From contig NZ_CP072036.1 in NCBI RefSeq assembly GCF_018847375.1, forward strand, positions 248,001 through 312,000: DNA of 64,000 nt, written 5' to 3'. The notes below the pieces were generated by a model. The model did not search any database, was not told the origin of the DNA, and saw nothing but the letters and a program-made list of their open reading frames with translations. A program made the position numbers and the translations under genes. Source of the DNA: Akkermansia massiliensis (GTDB lineage Bacteria; Verrucomicrobiota; Verrucomicrobiia; Verrucomicrobiales; Akkermansiaceae). Below, in pieces: positions 49,888 to 58,335 of this stretch (its first letter is position 1; every line of letters starts with the position of its first letter).

Positions 49888-50720
49888 TTACCCGGCGAGC
49901 AACAGACCAGGGAGTTGCTTTCCTGGACGTGGAAACACCGCTCTGTACAGCCACCCTGTGCCTGCAAGGGGCGCACCTCACGTCATGGAAGCCGGAGGGG
50001 CAGGAAGAATGCCTCTTCCTTTCCCCCAATGCGGTCTTTGCGCCCGGCAAAGCTATCCGCGGCGGCATTCCCGTCTGCTGGCCCTGGTTCGGTCCGCGAA
50101 AGGGCGAACCGTCCCACGGCGTGGCGCGCACCTCGGAATGGCGCCTCCATCACCAGGAGACGGACAAGCGGGGGAACGCCCTGCTTTCCCTGGCCTTCTA
50201 TCCGGAAGACGAATCCTACCCCGCCGCCATCCTGCGCCTGGCGCTGGGCCGCACGCTGGCCATGAAGCTGGAAACCACCGCCCGCATGCAGCCCTGCAAG
50301 CTCACGGAAGCCTTTCACAACTACTTTGCCGTCGGCAACCTGACCAAATGCCGCGTACACGGGCTGGACGACGTACCGTTCCGGGAAGAAGCGCCCCAGC
50401 CCATGAAGCACGGAGAACGCCCGCTGGCCCCCCTGGGGTGCCTGGACCGCGTTTACGACTGCCCGGCCTGTTCCGGGAAAATCGTGCTGGAAGACTTCGT
50501 GCTGAACCGCGCCATCACCGTGGAGCGGGACCACGCCTCTTCCGTCATCATCTGGAACCCGGGACAGCAGGGAGCCGGAAACATGGCGGATCTGGGCGCG
50601 GAATCCTGGAACAAATTCCTGTGCGTGGAAATGGGCAATGCCGGTTCCCGCTGCATTCCCCTCGCCTCCGGACAATCCCACACCCTGTGCCAGAAAATCA
50701 CGGTGGGACCGCTGGAATAG
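49884..50720 (+). CDS. Glucose-6-phosphate 1-epimerase-like (YeaD-type) mutarotase
   Basis: 278 residues of the aldose-1-epimerase superfamily, D-hexose-6-phosphate subgroup. Segments include LCLQGAHLTSWKP, AIRGGIPVCWPWFGPRKG with HGVAR (conserved catalytic-site His region), HNYFAVGN, VIIWNPG and the terminal FLCVEMGNA with its conserved Glu. It interconverts hexose-6-phosphate anomers. Its ATG overlaps the pdxH stop (ATGA), so translation is probably coupled. It ends the asd-led operon; the next 283 bp hold no gene. Confidence 0.88.
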   Translation: MITRRATDQGVAFLDVETPLCTATLCLQGAHLTSWKPEGQEECLFLSPNAVFAPGKAIRGGIPVCWPWFGPRKGEPSHGVARTSEWRLHHQETDKRGNALLSLAFYPEDESYPAAILRLALGRTLAMKLETTARMQPCKLTEAFHNYFAVGNLTKCRVHGLDDVPFREEAPQPMKHGERPLAPLGCLDRVYDCPACSGKIVLEDFVLNRAITVERDHASSVIIWNPGQQGAGNMADLGAESWNKFLCVEMGNAGSRCIPLASGQSHTLCQKITVGPLE

Positions 50721-51003
50721 CAGGCATTCCCCCTCCCTTCCGCCTCCGGATGAACGGACGGCTGGCAGGAAACCCCATGCGCGGGGAATGACCTCCCAGG
50801 CCGTTCCGTACCGCTTCCGGACAGGGGAGCATGAAGAACGGCAGCCTTTCCGTCCTTCCCTTCAAAAGGTGAAATTGGACTCCTCCGGAACTTTTGTTCC
50901 CTGAATCATCCCTCCGTGGAGCTCTCCGGCAGGATTCGGCTTGCAAAAACCCCCCTTTTAAGGTTTGGTAGATTCCGAGCCTTTTGGCGCGTTCCCTACC
51001 AAG

Positions 51004-53115
51004 ATGCATACAAACCCACCTTCCGATGTTGGCAATGCCGCAACCTTCATTGCGGAAATTTACGGTCAGGATGTCTTCAACATGGAGACCATGCGCAACT
51101 ACCTGCCCCGTCCCGTCTACAAGAAACTGCTGGCTACCATCCGCAAGGACGAAAAGCTGGACCCGGACATTGCCAATGAAGTGGCCCAGGCCATGATGAC
51201 GTGGGCTCTGGAAAAGGGCGCCAGCCATTACACCCACTGGTTCCAGCCCCTCAACGGAAGCACGGCGGAAAAGCATGACTCCTTCGTGGACGTGGACCCG
51301 GAAGGAAACCTGGAACTCAAATTCTCCGGAAAGAGCCTGGTTCAGGGCGAGCCGGACGCCTCCAGCTTCCCCTCCGGCGGCCTCCGCGCCACCTTTGAAG
51401 CCCGCGGCTACACTGCCTGGGATCCCACCAGCCCCGCCTTCATCAAGCGCACGGAAAACGGCGCCACCCTCTGCATCCCCACCGCCTTCTGCTCCTATAA
51501 GGGACAGGCGCTGGACAAAAAGACTCCCCTTCTCCGCTCCATGACCGCCGTCACCCGCCAGGCCAGGCGCCTGCTGTCCTGCTTCGGCGGCCCGTCCAAC
51601 ATCCACGTCAGCGCCGATCTGGGCGCGGAGCAGGAATACTTCCTGGTGGACAAGCAGCTTTACGCCCTGCGCCCGGACCTGATGATGTGCGGCCGCACCC
51701 TCTTCGGCAACGTCCCCCCCAAGCACCAGCAGATGGAAGACCACTACTTCGGCTCCATCAAGGACCGCGTGCTGGAATTCATGGTGGACGTGGACGAAGC
51801 CCTCTGGAAACTTGGCATTCCGGCCAAAACGCGCCACAATGAAGTTGCGCCCGGCCAGTTTGAAATTGCGCCCATCTTTGAAAGCCAGAACCTGGCCGTG
51901 GACCACAACATGCTGGTCATGGAAGTGCTCCGCAAGACCGCCAACAAGCATGACATGGTCTGCCTGCTGCATGAAAAGCCCTTCTCCGGCATGAACGGCT
52001 CCGGCAAGCACAACAACTGGTCCCTCTCCGCCCCCGGTTACGGCAGCCTGCTCAACCCGGGTTCCAGCCCGCAGGAAAACGCCATCTTCCTCACCCTGCT
52101 CTGCGCCACGATCAAGGCCGTGGACGAACACGCGGACCTGCTGCGCGCCTCCGTCGCCAAATCCGGCAACGAACACCGCCTGGGCGCCCATGAAGCGCCT
52201 CCGGCCATCATCTCCATCTTTCTGGGGGATCTGCTGGATGAAATCATTGAGCAAATTGAAAAGGGCGGCACCAAAAAGGCGTGCACCCAGAAAACCATCA
52301 ACATCGGCGTGGATACCCTGCCCATGTTCCCTCTGGACGCCTCCGACAGGAACCGCACCAGCCCCTTCGCCTTCACGGGCAATAAATTCGAATTCCGCGC
52401 CGTAGGCTCCTCCCAGACCTGCGCCTGGCCCATGACGGTGCTCAACACCATCGTGGCGGAAAGCCTGGATGAAATCTGCACCATCCTGGAACCTGTCAAG
52501 GACAAGCCGGAGGAATTCCATGCCACGCTGAACAAGCTGCTTCAGAACATCATCAAGAAGCACAAGCGCATCCTTTTCAGCGGAGACGGCTACGGAGAAG
52601 CCTGGATTGAAGAAGCGGAACGCCGCAAACTGCCCAACGTTCCCGGCACCATTGAAGCCCTGGCCGCGCTGGAAACGCCCAAGGCCAAGGCCCTCTTTGA
52701 AAAATACAAGGTGGTCAGCCCCGTGGAGCTCCACGCCCGCCATGAAATCCAGACGGAAATCTTCCACAAGGAAATCAGCATTGAAGCGGAAACCGCCCTT
52801 CTGATGGTGGAAACCCTCTACATCCCCGCCGTGACGGAACAGCTCACGCAGCTCACCACCGCCATCGCCCAGATGAAAGCCGCCGGAATCAAGGCGGGCA
52901 TGAAAGCCACCGCGGACCGCGCCAACCAGATCGGCACGCTGCTGGACCTTCTCCCCACCCAGGTGCAGGAACTCCGCCGCGCCGTGGACAAAGCCGAGAC
53001 AAAGGTCATCCAGACGGGCATGGACAATCTGAGAAGCACCATCGACATGCTGGAAAGCCTGACGGACGCAGACCTGTGGCCCGTTCCCACCTATGCGGAA
53101 CTGCTCTTTCTGTAA
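51004..53115 (+). CDS. glnN: Glutamine synthetase type III
   Basis: A 703-residue GSIII enzyme assimilating ammonia into glutamate, the form common in Bacteroidota, Verrucomicrobiota and cyanobacteria. Recognisable parts are the WFQPLNG and SFPSGGLRATFEARGYTAWD segments, DLGAEQEYFLVD (metal-ligand glutamates), the NEVAPGQFEIAP motif, GMNGSGKHNNWS, NEHRLGAHEAPPAI and FRAVGSS. A TTG upstream at 50965 could also open the frame, but the ATG at 51004 gives the family N-terminus. It is a single-gene unit. Confidence 0.95.
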   Translation: MHTNPPSDVGNAATFIAEIYGQDVFNMETMRNYLPRPVYKKLLATIRKDEKLDPDIANEVAQAMMTWALEKGASHYTHWFQPLNGSTAEKHDSFVDVDPEGNLELKFSGKSLVQGEPDASSFPSGGLRATFEARGYTAWDPTSPAFIKRTENGATLCIPTAFCSYKGQALDKKTPLLRSMTAVTRQARRLLSCFGGPSNIHVSADLGAEQEYFLVDKQLYALRPDLMMCGRTLFGNVPPKHQQMEDHYFGSIKDRVLEFMVDVDEALWKLGIPAKTRHNEVAPGQFEIAPIFESQNLAVDHNMLVMEVLRKTANKHDMVCLLHEKPFSGMNGSGKHNNWSLSAPGYGSLLNPGSSPQENAIFLTLLCATIKAVDEHADLLRASVAKSGNEHRLGAHEAPPAIISIFLGDLLDEIIEQIEKGGTKKACTQKTINIGVDTLPMFPLDASDRNRTSPFAFTGNKFEFRAVGSSQTCAWPMTVLNTIVAESLDEICTILEPVKDKPEEFHATLNKLLQNIIKKHKRILFSGDGYGEAWIEEAERRKLPNVPGTIEALAALETPKAKALFEKYKVVSPVELHARHEIQTEIFHKEISIEAETALLMVETLYIPAVTEQLTQLTTAIAQMKAAGIKAGMKATADRANQIGTLLDLLPTQVQELRRAVDKAETKVIQTGMDNLRSTIDMLESLTDADLWPVPTYAELLFL

Positions 53116-53250
53116 AACAAAGGGCTCCCTCCGGAACAGAAAATAACTGGCTATCAACCATAAACATCACTTATTCCAGTACCTTCCCCAAGAAAAAGGG
53201 CAAATTAATCGCCTGACGGATTGACAAAACAGCCAAAATAGTTATCCTTT

Positions 53251-53285
53251 CCGTCCGGTTGTGCATAGGCCGCTTAGACGGACGG
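53251..53285 (+). promoter_or_regulatory. rpmH upstream region: -35 element and leader hairpin
   Basis: TTGACA at 53221-53226 is a good -35, but no convincing -10 follows at normal spacing (TTATCC begins 15 bases later). Downstream, CCGTCCG (53251-53257) pairs with CGGACGG (53279-53285) to form a 7-bp stem with a 21-nt loop in what would be the rpmH leader. I found no DnaA-box cluster here. Confidence 0.4.
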
Positions 53286-53325
53286 CACTGAATCTAGTAA
53301 TTCACAAGAAGCATCTTTCAACATC

Positions 53326-53511
53326 ATGAGCAAGAGGACTTATCAACCATCCAAGCGTTGCCGCAAGCGTCAGTTCGGATTCCGTGCACGCATGGCTACC
53401 AAGAACGGAGCAGACATCATTCGCCGCCGCCGCGCCAAAGGCCGCAAGCGCCTGCTTCCCAAGGGAGCCGAAATCCAGTACAAGCGCCATACCATCCAGC
53501 ACGGCCGTTAA
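53326..53511 (+). CDS. rpmH: Ribosomal protein bL34 with C-terminal extension
   Basis: 61 residues. The N-terminal part is classical bL34 ([26 protein letters not shown], then [10 protein letters not shown]), a basic peptide of the large subunit. Most family members end at 44-49 residues; here about 15 extra residues ([15 protein letters not shown]) continue after the usual end. The rpmH-rnpA-yidD-yidC order is the widespread arrangement. Confidence 0.95.
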   Translation: MSKRTYQPSKRCRKRQFGFRARMATKNGADIIRRRRAKGRKRLLPKGAEIQYKRHTIQHGR

Positions 53512-53573
53512 TTCAGCCGCCAGGACTTGGTTAACGCCTCCTTGGAACTTTTTCACGGGCCGACCCGCGGGAG

Positions 53574-53945
53574 ATGCGTCTTACTCGTCAACAAAGCATG
53601 ACCAGGGCATTCCAATTTGCCCGGGTGCGCAACGAGGGACCATCCGTAGCAGGTCGGCTTATTGTTTTAAGTGCAGCCCCGCTGGAACATCCGGAGGAAC
53701 CCTCCAAATTCGGCATCATCTGCACGAAAAAAATCGGCTGCGCCGTCGTCCGCAACAAGCTGCGGAGACGCGTACGGGAAATCCTGAGGGCGCACGGAGC
53801 CCCCTTTGAACACGGCGTGCACCTGGTGTGCGTCCTCCGCTGGCGGGCCGTGGAAGCCAGCTATGCAGACCTGGAGCGGGACTGGCAGAAAGCCGCCCGC
53901 AAGCTCAAACTTCAACTTCTTTCCCGGGAACAAGACAAAGCATGA
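53574..53945 (+). CDS. rnpA: Ribonuclease P protein component
   Basis: A 123-residue basic protein subunit of RNase P. The hallmark RNR-type motif is present as [15 protein letters not shown] (about 58-72), preceded by the strand [12 protein letters not shown]. The N-terminus ([21 protein letters not shown]) fits the family. It starts 62 bp after rpmH and overlaps yidD by four bases. Confidence 0.94.
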   Translation: MRLTRQQSMTRAFQFARVRNEGPSVAGRLIVLSAAPLEHPEEPSKFGIICTKKIGCAVVRNKLRRRVREILRAHGAPFEHGVHLVCVLRWRAVEASYADLERDWQKAARKLKLQLLSREQDKA

Positions 53946-54190
53946 TGAAATGGCTGCTCATTGCCCTGGTACGGGGCTACCAAACCTTCATCAGCGCCCC
54001 CCTGCATGCGCTGGGGGGCCCCGGCAGCGGCTGCCGCTATACTCCCTCCTGTTCCCAGTACTTCATCCAGGCCGTCCGGGTCCATGGAGCCTGGCGCGGC
54101 TTTCTTCTTGGCTCATGGCGCATTTTAAGATGCAACCCGTGGGGCGGTTCAGGGTATGATCCTGTGCCTCCGGCCCGCACGCCGCATTAA
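53942..54190 (+). CDS. yidD: Membrane protein insertion efficiency factor YidD
   Basis: An 82-residue amphipathic protein that assists YidC-dependent membrane insertion. The signature [24 protein letters not shown] is present in pieces around residues 30-55, followed by [17 protein letters not shown]. The start ATG overlaps the rnpA stop (ATGA); an adjacent ATG three bases later is also possible. yidC follows 54 bp downstream. Confidence 0.94.
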   Translation: MMKWLLIALVRGYQTFISAPLHALGGPGSGCRYTPSCSQYFIQAVRVHGAWRGFLLGSWRILRCNPWGGSGYDPVPPARTPH

Positions 54191-54244
54191 ATTACCTTTC
54201 TCTCCCCTCCCTCTCAACCAACTTCAATCAAGCTATATCACATT

Positions 54245-56140
54245 ATGGATCGCACAGCATGGATCGTCATAGGCGTTTGCGCCGCCCTTCTGGGCCTGAA
54301 CATTTACATGGGCAACAATAAAAAGGAAGAGCCCGTCCCCGCCGCCCCGGCTCCCGTCCAGCAGACGGCCGCCGCTCCGGCAAGCGTCCCGGCTCCCGGA
54401 GCACAGGCGCCCGCCGCTCCCAGCGCCCCGGAACAGCCTTCCGTCAACAAGGCCCTTGAAGAAGACAAGACCAGCCCGATCACGCTGACGGCCACGCAGG
54501 AAGCGGACGGCAAGCAGGAACCCTTCATCACGTACACCTTCAACCGCATCGGCGGCTCCATCGGCGCCGTTACCCTCCACAACGACATTGTGGACTCCCA
54601 AAAAGTCGCGGACCACAACATCACCATCAACGAAGCCCAGCAGAGGGGCATTGGCGAGCTTGTCTTCAACATGGACGCCACCCAGGACCCGTCCTATGAC
54701 AACACCGTGTACAAGGAAGTCAGCCGCACGGCGGACTCCGTCACCCTGGAGGGCTATGATCCCGCACGGCAGCTCTTCATCTCCAAGACCTACACCCTGC
54801 ACCCCGTCAAGAATCTGGAAGGAAAAGTACTGCCCGGCAGCAAGTACCTCATCCGCCTGACCGTCTCCCTGCTCAACAAATCCTCCAACGTCCAGGATCT
54901 GCGCTACATGGGCATCTTCGGCGGCAGCGCCTACCCCATCGCCAAGAGTGAACCGAAGGACACCTACACCCACTTCTTCTACCATGCGGACGGTTCCCTG
55001 GAACAGGAAGTGCCCTCCTATTTCACGGGCGGCTTTTTCAGCACCGCAAAGGCCCGCGTCCTGGAAGGCCCCTTGCAGGACCTGACCTATGCCGGCGTGA
55101 TGAGCCAGTACTACGCCACCATTCTTCTTCCCCAGAACGAGTCCAAGGGCTCCACCGTGTACGCCACCCGCCAGGAATTCCCGCTGGCGCATGAAAACAA
55201 CACACTGGTGCCCGGCGTCACCGTAGCCATGGGCATCCCCAACCTGACCATGGCGCCCAACGAAATAAAGACGCTCACCTACGACATCTACACCGGTCCC
55301 AAATTCAACGCCTACCTGCGCGACCTGAACCTCACCTACCCCGCCATCAGCGACATCATGGCGTACGGCTGGCTCGTCTTCCTGAGCGTGCCGATGAACT
55401 GGCTGCTCAACCTCTTCCACGGATGGTTCGGAAACTGGGGCGTGGCCATCATCTGCATGACCATCGTCGTCCGCGCGCTCATCTGGCCGCTGCACAAGAA
55501 ATCCTACATGGCCATGAAGCGCATGTCCCTGGTTCAGCCGGAGATGGCCAAGCTTAAGGAAAAATATCCGGACGACCCCCAGAAGGTGAACATGGAGATG
55601 ATGAAGCTGTACCAGAAATACGGCATCAACCCTGCCAGCGGCTGCGTGCCCATGCTCATCCAGATCCCCATCTTCTTCGCCTTCTACCGCGTGCTCCAGT
55701 ATTCCGCGGAGCTGAGGGGCCAGCCCTTCTGCCTGTGGATGACGGACCTGTCCCTGCCCGACACCGTAGGCCACCTGTTCGGCATCCCGATCAACATCCT
55801 GCCTCTCATCATGGCCGTGACCATGATTGTCCAGATGCGGATGACCCCGCAGGCGGGCGAACGCTCCCAGCGCATCATCATGAACCTGATGCCCCTGATG
55901 TTCTTCCTGTTCTGTTATAACTTCGCTTCCGCCCTGGCCCTGTACTGGACCACGCAGAACCTGATTTCCATCGGCCAGACGGCCCTCATCCGCCGCCTGC
56001 CCATGCCCGTGCTCTCCGCCGCCAAAAAGAAGAAGCCCGGCTTCTTCCAGAGGATGATGGACCAGCAGCGCGTGGCCCTGGAGGAACAGCAGCGCAAGGC
56101 CAAGGGCCGCAACATGCGCAACATAACGCCCAAGAAGTAG
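54245..56140 (+). CDS. yidC: Membrane protein insertase YidC
   Basis: 631 residues. An N-terminal membrane helix (about 5-21) is followed by a Pro/Ala-rich linker (about 27-70), then a large periplasmic domain (about 80-360, beta-rich, GGFFSTAKARVLEGPLQDL), then the conserved insertase core with five helices (FHGWFGNWGVAIICMTIVVRALIWPL from about 395, a cytoplasmic helical hairpin with MKRMSLVQPEMAKLKEKYPDD, and the C-terminal helices). The basic tail (KGRNMRNITPKK) fits ribosome contact. The Gram-negative type with periplasmic domain supports a two-membrane organism. Confidence 0.96.
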   Translation: MDRTAWIVIGVCAALLGLNIYMGNNKKEEPVPAAPAPVQQTAAAPASVPAPGAQAPAAPSAPEQPSVNKALEEDKTSPITLTATQEADGKQEPFITYTFNRIGGSIGAVTLHNDIVDSQKVADHNITINEAQQRGIGELVFNMDATQDPSYDNTVYKEVSRTADSVTLEGYDPARQLFISKTYTLHPVKNLEGKVLPGSKYLIRLTVSLLNKSSNVQDLRYMGIFGGSAYPIAKSEPKDTYTHFFYHADGSLEQEVPSYFTGGFFSTAKARVLEGPLQDLTYAGVMSQYYATILLPQNESKGSTVYATRQEFPLAHENNTLVPGVTVAMGIPNLTMAPNEIKTLTYDIYTGPKFNAYLRDLNLTYPAISDIMAYGWLVFLSVPMNWLLNLFHGWFGNWGVAIICMTIVVRALIWPLHKKSYMAMKRMSLVQPEMAKLKEKYPDDPQKVNMEMMKLYQKYGINPASGCVPMLIQIPIFFAFYRVLQYSAELRGQPFCLWMTDLSLPDTVGHLFGIPINILPLIMAVTMIVQMRMTPQAGERSQRIIMNLMPLMFFLFCYNFASALALYWTTQNLISIGQTALIRRLPMPVLSAAKKKKPGFFQRMMDQQRVALEEQQRKAKGRNMRNITPKK

Positions 56141-56168
56141 GGGCGCGCCTTTACTCTCTCTTCCCTGC

Positions 56169-56200
56169 AAGTGCGGCTGTTCACACGGCCGCACTTTTTT
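56169..56200 (+). terminator. Intrinsic terminator after yidC
   Basis: Stem AAGTGCGGC (56169-56177) with GCCGCACTT (56188-56196), extended into a run of six T (56195-56200). It lies 28 bp after the yidC stop. Confidence 0.9.
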
Positions 56201-56282
56201 ATTGGGGCGGATGATGGAAAGAAAATCCCCCTATGACAAGCGCTGGAAGAAAAGGGAAATTTCCATACGGCAGCCCCTCAAA

Positions 56283-56318
56283 AAAACCGGACCCCTCCAC
56301 TCGGAGAAGCCCGGTTTT
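56283..56318. terminator. Second, bidirectional stem-loop after yidC
   Basis: AAAACCGG (56283-56290) pairs with CCGGTTTT (56311-56318), with an inner CTCC/GGAG pairing. A and T tracts on either side would allow termination in both directions. Confidence 0.7.
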
Positions 56319-56394
56319 CCTCGTCATATATTCTTTGTGTAGCTAATTGGAGCGGCCCGGCAGAAAATGCCAAACACCCACCAGAATCAACTTA

Positions 56395-56907
56395 GCGAAT
56401 TTGGAATCCGGTATGGATTCCATAGCTGGAAATACTGCCCTTCGCTATGCTCCAAAACGGTCCAAATTGACGCTCCGCCAATATTTCTTCCATCTCCTAT
56501 TCACAGCCGCATATCGCCCCGGGAGACAGGGCATCCCGGTCCTGATGGACCGCCTGTGGAGAGGCCCGGGGGCTATTGGATAAGAAGCTTCCGCTGCGCT
56601 ACAGAAAGAGTTTCAACAACGAAAGGAGGGAGCCTTCCGTTCCCAGGCGCCGGAACCGCAAAACCGCCCTCCATCAATATTCCACCGTTCCCTTTCACAG
56701 CCGCATACCGTCCGGGAGACAGGGTACCCGGCCCTGATGGCTACCGCCGCCGAAGTGTAAAGACGGTTATTAATGATTGCCGGAACGAAAAGAAAGCCCG
56801 TCACATCAAGAACTCCCTATGGCAATTCCCAGGATATTGGCAAGTTCAATCCCCTGAAAACGTTTTTCTTTCAGTTTTGTAGGCTTGACTCCGGATTCCA
56901 AATCCGT
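56395..56907. repeat. Third inverted-site pair, likely decayed
   Basis: GCGAATTTGGAATCCGGT (56395-56412) and TCCGGATTCCAAATCCGT (56890-56907) match at 15 of 18 positions when one is reverse-complemented, including 13 consecutive bases. They share the CGGAT-N5-ATCCG layout of the sites at 39111 and 39281, but with core TCCAA. As there, the distal site is abutted on its inner side by a -35-like TTGACT (56885-56890). The enclosed 477 bp is longer than in the other two pairs, and no obvious target gene lies in the direction an inverted promoter would face. Confidence 0.45.
56479..56740. repeat. Imperfect direct repeat of about 66-70 bp, two copies
   Basis: Copy 1 at 56479-56548 and copy 2 at 56675-56740 share CAATATT at the start and a conserved 3' part running TTCACAGCCGCATA, CCGGGAGACAGGG and CCTGATGG. 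The spacing is about 195 bp. Neither copy looks coding. Confidence 0.7.
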
Positions 56908-57004
56908 CTGCCGCTCTAAAGCCTGAACCCCAGCCTGCGGCACAGCCGCCCCCACACCCCTTCTAAAAAAAGAGCCCAAAAAAGGAAATATGGCAGACGT
57001 CTTC

Positions 57005-57514
57005 TTACGGCGCAGTCAAATCTTCCGGCATCAGAATAGCCGCCACGGCAAAGGCGGCGATGCCTTCCCGGCGGCCCAGGGCGCCGAGCTGTTCATTGGT
57101 GGTGGCTTTCACTCCCACGCGCGCCGGGGAGATGCCCAGGGCACTTCCCAGGGCTCCCTTCATCTGTTCCAGATAGGGGGAGATGCGCGGAGCTTCCGCA
57201 ATCAGGGAGGAATCCACATTCACCACGCGGCCGCCGCGCTCACGAATCAGGGAAACGGCCTTCGCCACGATGTCCAGGGAAGAAATATCTTTGCAGCCAG
57301 GGTCTCCCGGCGGGAACCAGTAGCCGATGTCCGGCAACCCGGCCGCACCCAGCAGCGCGTCTGCAATGGCGTGGCACAAAACGTCCGCATCGGAATGGCC
57401 GTCCAGCCCGCGGGCGGAAGGAATGTGCACGCCGCCCAGCATCAGGGGACGCGGAGCTTCCGCAAAACGGTGGATATCATATCCCAGCCCGGTCAGTGCA
57501 ATCATGTCTTTCAT
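57005..57514 (-). CDS. ispF: 2-C-methyl-D-erythritol 2,4-cyclodiphosphate synthase
   Basis: About 169 residues; MEP-pathway enzyme that cyclises CDP-ME-2-phosphate. Zinc ligands are visible in GLGYDIHRF (Asp and His near the N-terminus) and in LDGHSDADVLCHAIADALLGA. Further motifs are DIGYWFPPGD and the C-terminal VGVKATTNEQLGALGRREGIAA. ATGs at 57529, 57514 and 57505 are in frame; 57514 or 57505 fits the family best. It lies downstream of suhB and is the last gene of the minus-strand run. Confidence 0.95.
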   Translation of the reverse strand: MKDMIALTGLGYDIHRFAEAPRPLMLGGVHIPSARGLDGHSDADVLCHAIADALLGAAGLPDIGYWFPPGDPGCKDISSLDIVAKAVSLIRERGGRVVNVDSSLIAEAPRISPYLEQMKGALGSALGISPARVGVKATTNEQLGALGRREGIAAFAVAAILMPEDLTAP

Positions 57515-57540
57515 ACAATACTGCGGCAATGTCGTTCAAG

Positions 57541-58305
57541 TTATTCGTCCAGAGCTTCCATGATCGGAATGCGGCCGTTCCAGGCGACGATGGCGAATTG
57601 TTCCGGATTGTCCTCCTTCGGTTCCAGGACAACCTTCCCTCCCGCAGCTTCCACCAGCAGAACCCCGGCGGCGATGTCCCAGATGGAAATGACGCTTTCC
57701 ACATAGGCGTCAAACCTGCCGCAGGCAATATACGCCAGAGCCAGGGCCGCGGAACCGTTGTTGCGCACCTTGCGTACCTGCCAGGCGATTTTTGCGAAGC
57801 GTTCGATTCCTTTTTCCTTGGAACCGTCCGTCTTGCCGTGTCCCACGAACACCACGGCCTCCGCCATCTTTTCCCGGCGGCTGCAATGCATGGGATGGTC
57901 ATTCATGTACGGAATGCCTCCCTTTTCCACATGCCAGCATTCGTCCATCATGGGATCATAAATCACGCCCAGCACTATTTCCCCGCGGCGGCGCAGGGCG
58001 ATGGAGACGCAGAACCAGGGAATGGTGTAAAAGTAGTTCACCGTCCCGTCAATAGGGTCCACAATCCATTCATATTCACTGTTGCGGTCTCCGGTATACC
58101 CTTCCTCGCCCAAAACGGCGTGGGCGGGGAACACGGAGAGGATTTCCTCCGTAATCAGTTTCTGGGAGAGCTTGTCCAGCTCCAGCTTGATGTCGTTCTG
58201 GCTGGCTTCATCCACCTTCTTCTGGTCGTAAAAATGCTTTTTCAGGAAGGCTCCGGCGGATTTGGCGGCCAGGATGGCCGCGGTCATTTCAGGTGAGTGG
58301 TTCAT
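57541..58305 (-). CDS. suhB: Inositol monophosphatase family protein
   Basis: A 254-residue Mg-dependent phosphatase of the SuhB/IMPase family. Metal-site motifs are GEEGYTG (Glu), WIVDPIDGTVNYFYTIP (the DPxDGT signature, about 81-88) and the C-terminal SIWDIAAGVLLVEAAGG (WD motif). In E. coli, SuhB also acts with RNA polymerase in rRNA transcription; I cannot tell whether that role applies here. It lies 30 bp after the GT51 gene. Confidence 0.9.
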   Translation of the reverse strand: MNHSPEMTAAILAAKSAGAFLKKHFYDQKKVDEASQNDIKLELDKLSQKLITEEILSVFPAHAVLGEEGYTGDRNSEYEWIVDPIDGTVNYFYTIPWFCVSIALRRRGEIVLGVIYDPMMDECWHVEKGGIPYMNDHPMHCSRREKMAEAVVFVGHGKTDGSKEKGIERFAKIAWQVRKVRNNGSAALALAYIACGRFDAYVESVISIWDIAAGVLLVEAAGGKVVLEPKEDNPEQFAIVAWNGRIPIMEALDE

Positions 58306-58335
58306 GATATTCTATTAATGGAAAATTGGATGCCA

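Larger units (their letters stand above)
56319..57004. other. Gene-free region between yidC and ispF
   Basis: Apart from the terminators, I find no gene in the 864 bp from 56141 to 57004. Short open frames around 56347-56882 have proline/arginine-rich, non-protein-like translations. The region contains a pair of inverted sites (56395-56412 and 56890-56907) enclosing an imperfect direct repeat (56479-56548 and 56675-56740), so it may be a decayed element or a non-coding RNA locus. Confidence 0.55.

Noticed and set aside
50721..51003. Sigma-54 promoter ahead of glnN
   Set aside because: GG and GC elements near TTGCAAA are spaced 13 rather than 10 bases apart, so the -24/-12 pattern is not met.
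50965..51003. TTG start adding 13 residues to GlnN
   Set aside because: No ribosome-binding support, and the ATG at 51004 gives the expected family N-terminus.
53116..53325. Possible replication origin upstream of rpmH
   Set aside because: The rpmH-rnpA-yidD-yidC order often lies near oriC, but I see no DnaA-box cluster, no AT-rich unwinding region and no dnaA gene.
54233..56194. 653-codon minus-strand frame opposite yidC
   Set aside because: Shadow of yidC without any recognisable motif.
56347..56882. Overlapping open frames between yidC and ispF
   Set aside because: Pro/Arg/Ser-rich translations without hydrophobic core; two frames over the same repeat give equally poor proteins, so the repeat explains them.
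56884..56912. tRNA-like anticodon arm (CCGGATTCCAAATCCG with CCA in the loop)
   Set aside because: No acceptor, D or T arms can be formed around it, and the sister sites have different loops matched in pairs, which fits recombination sites better.
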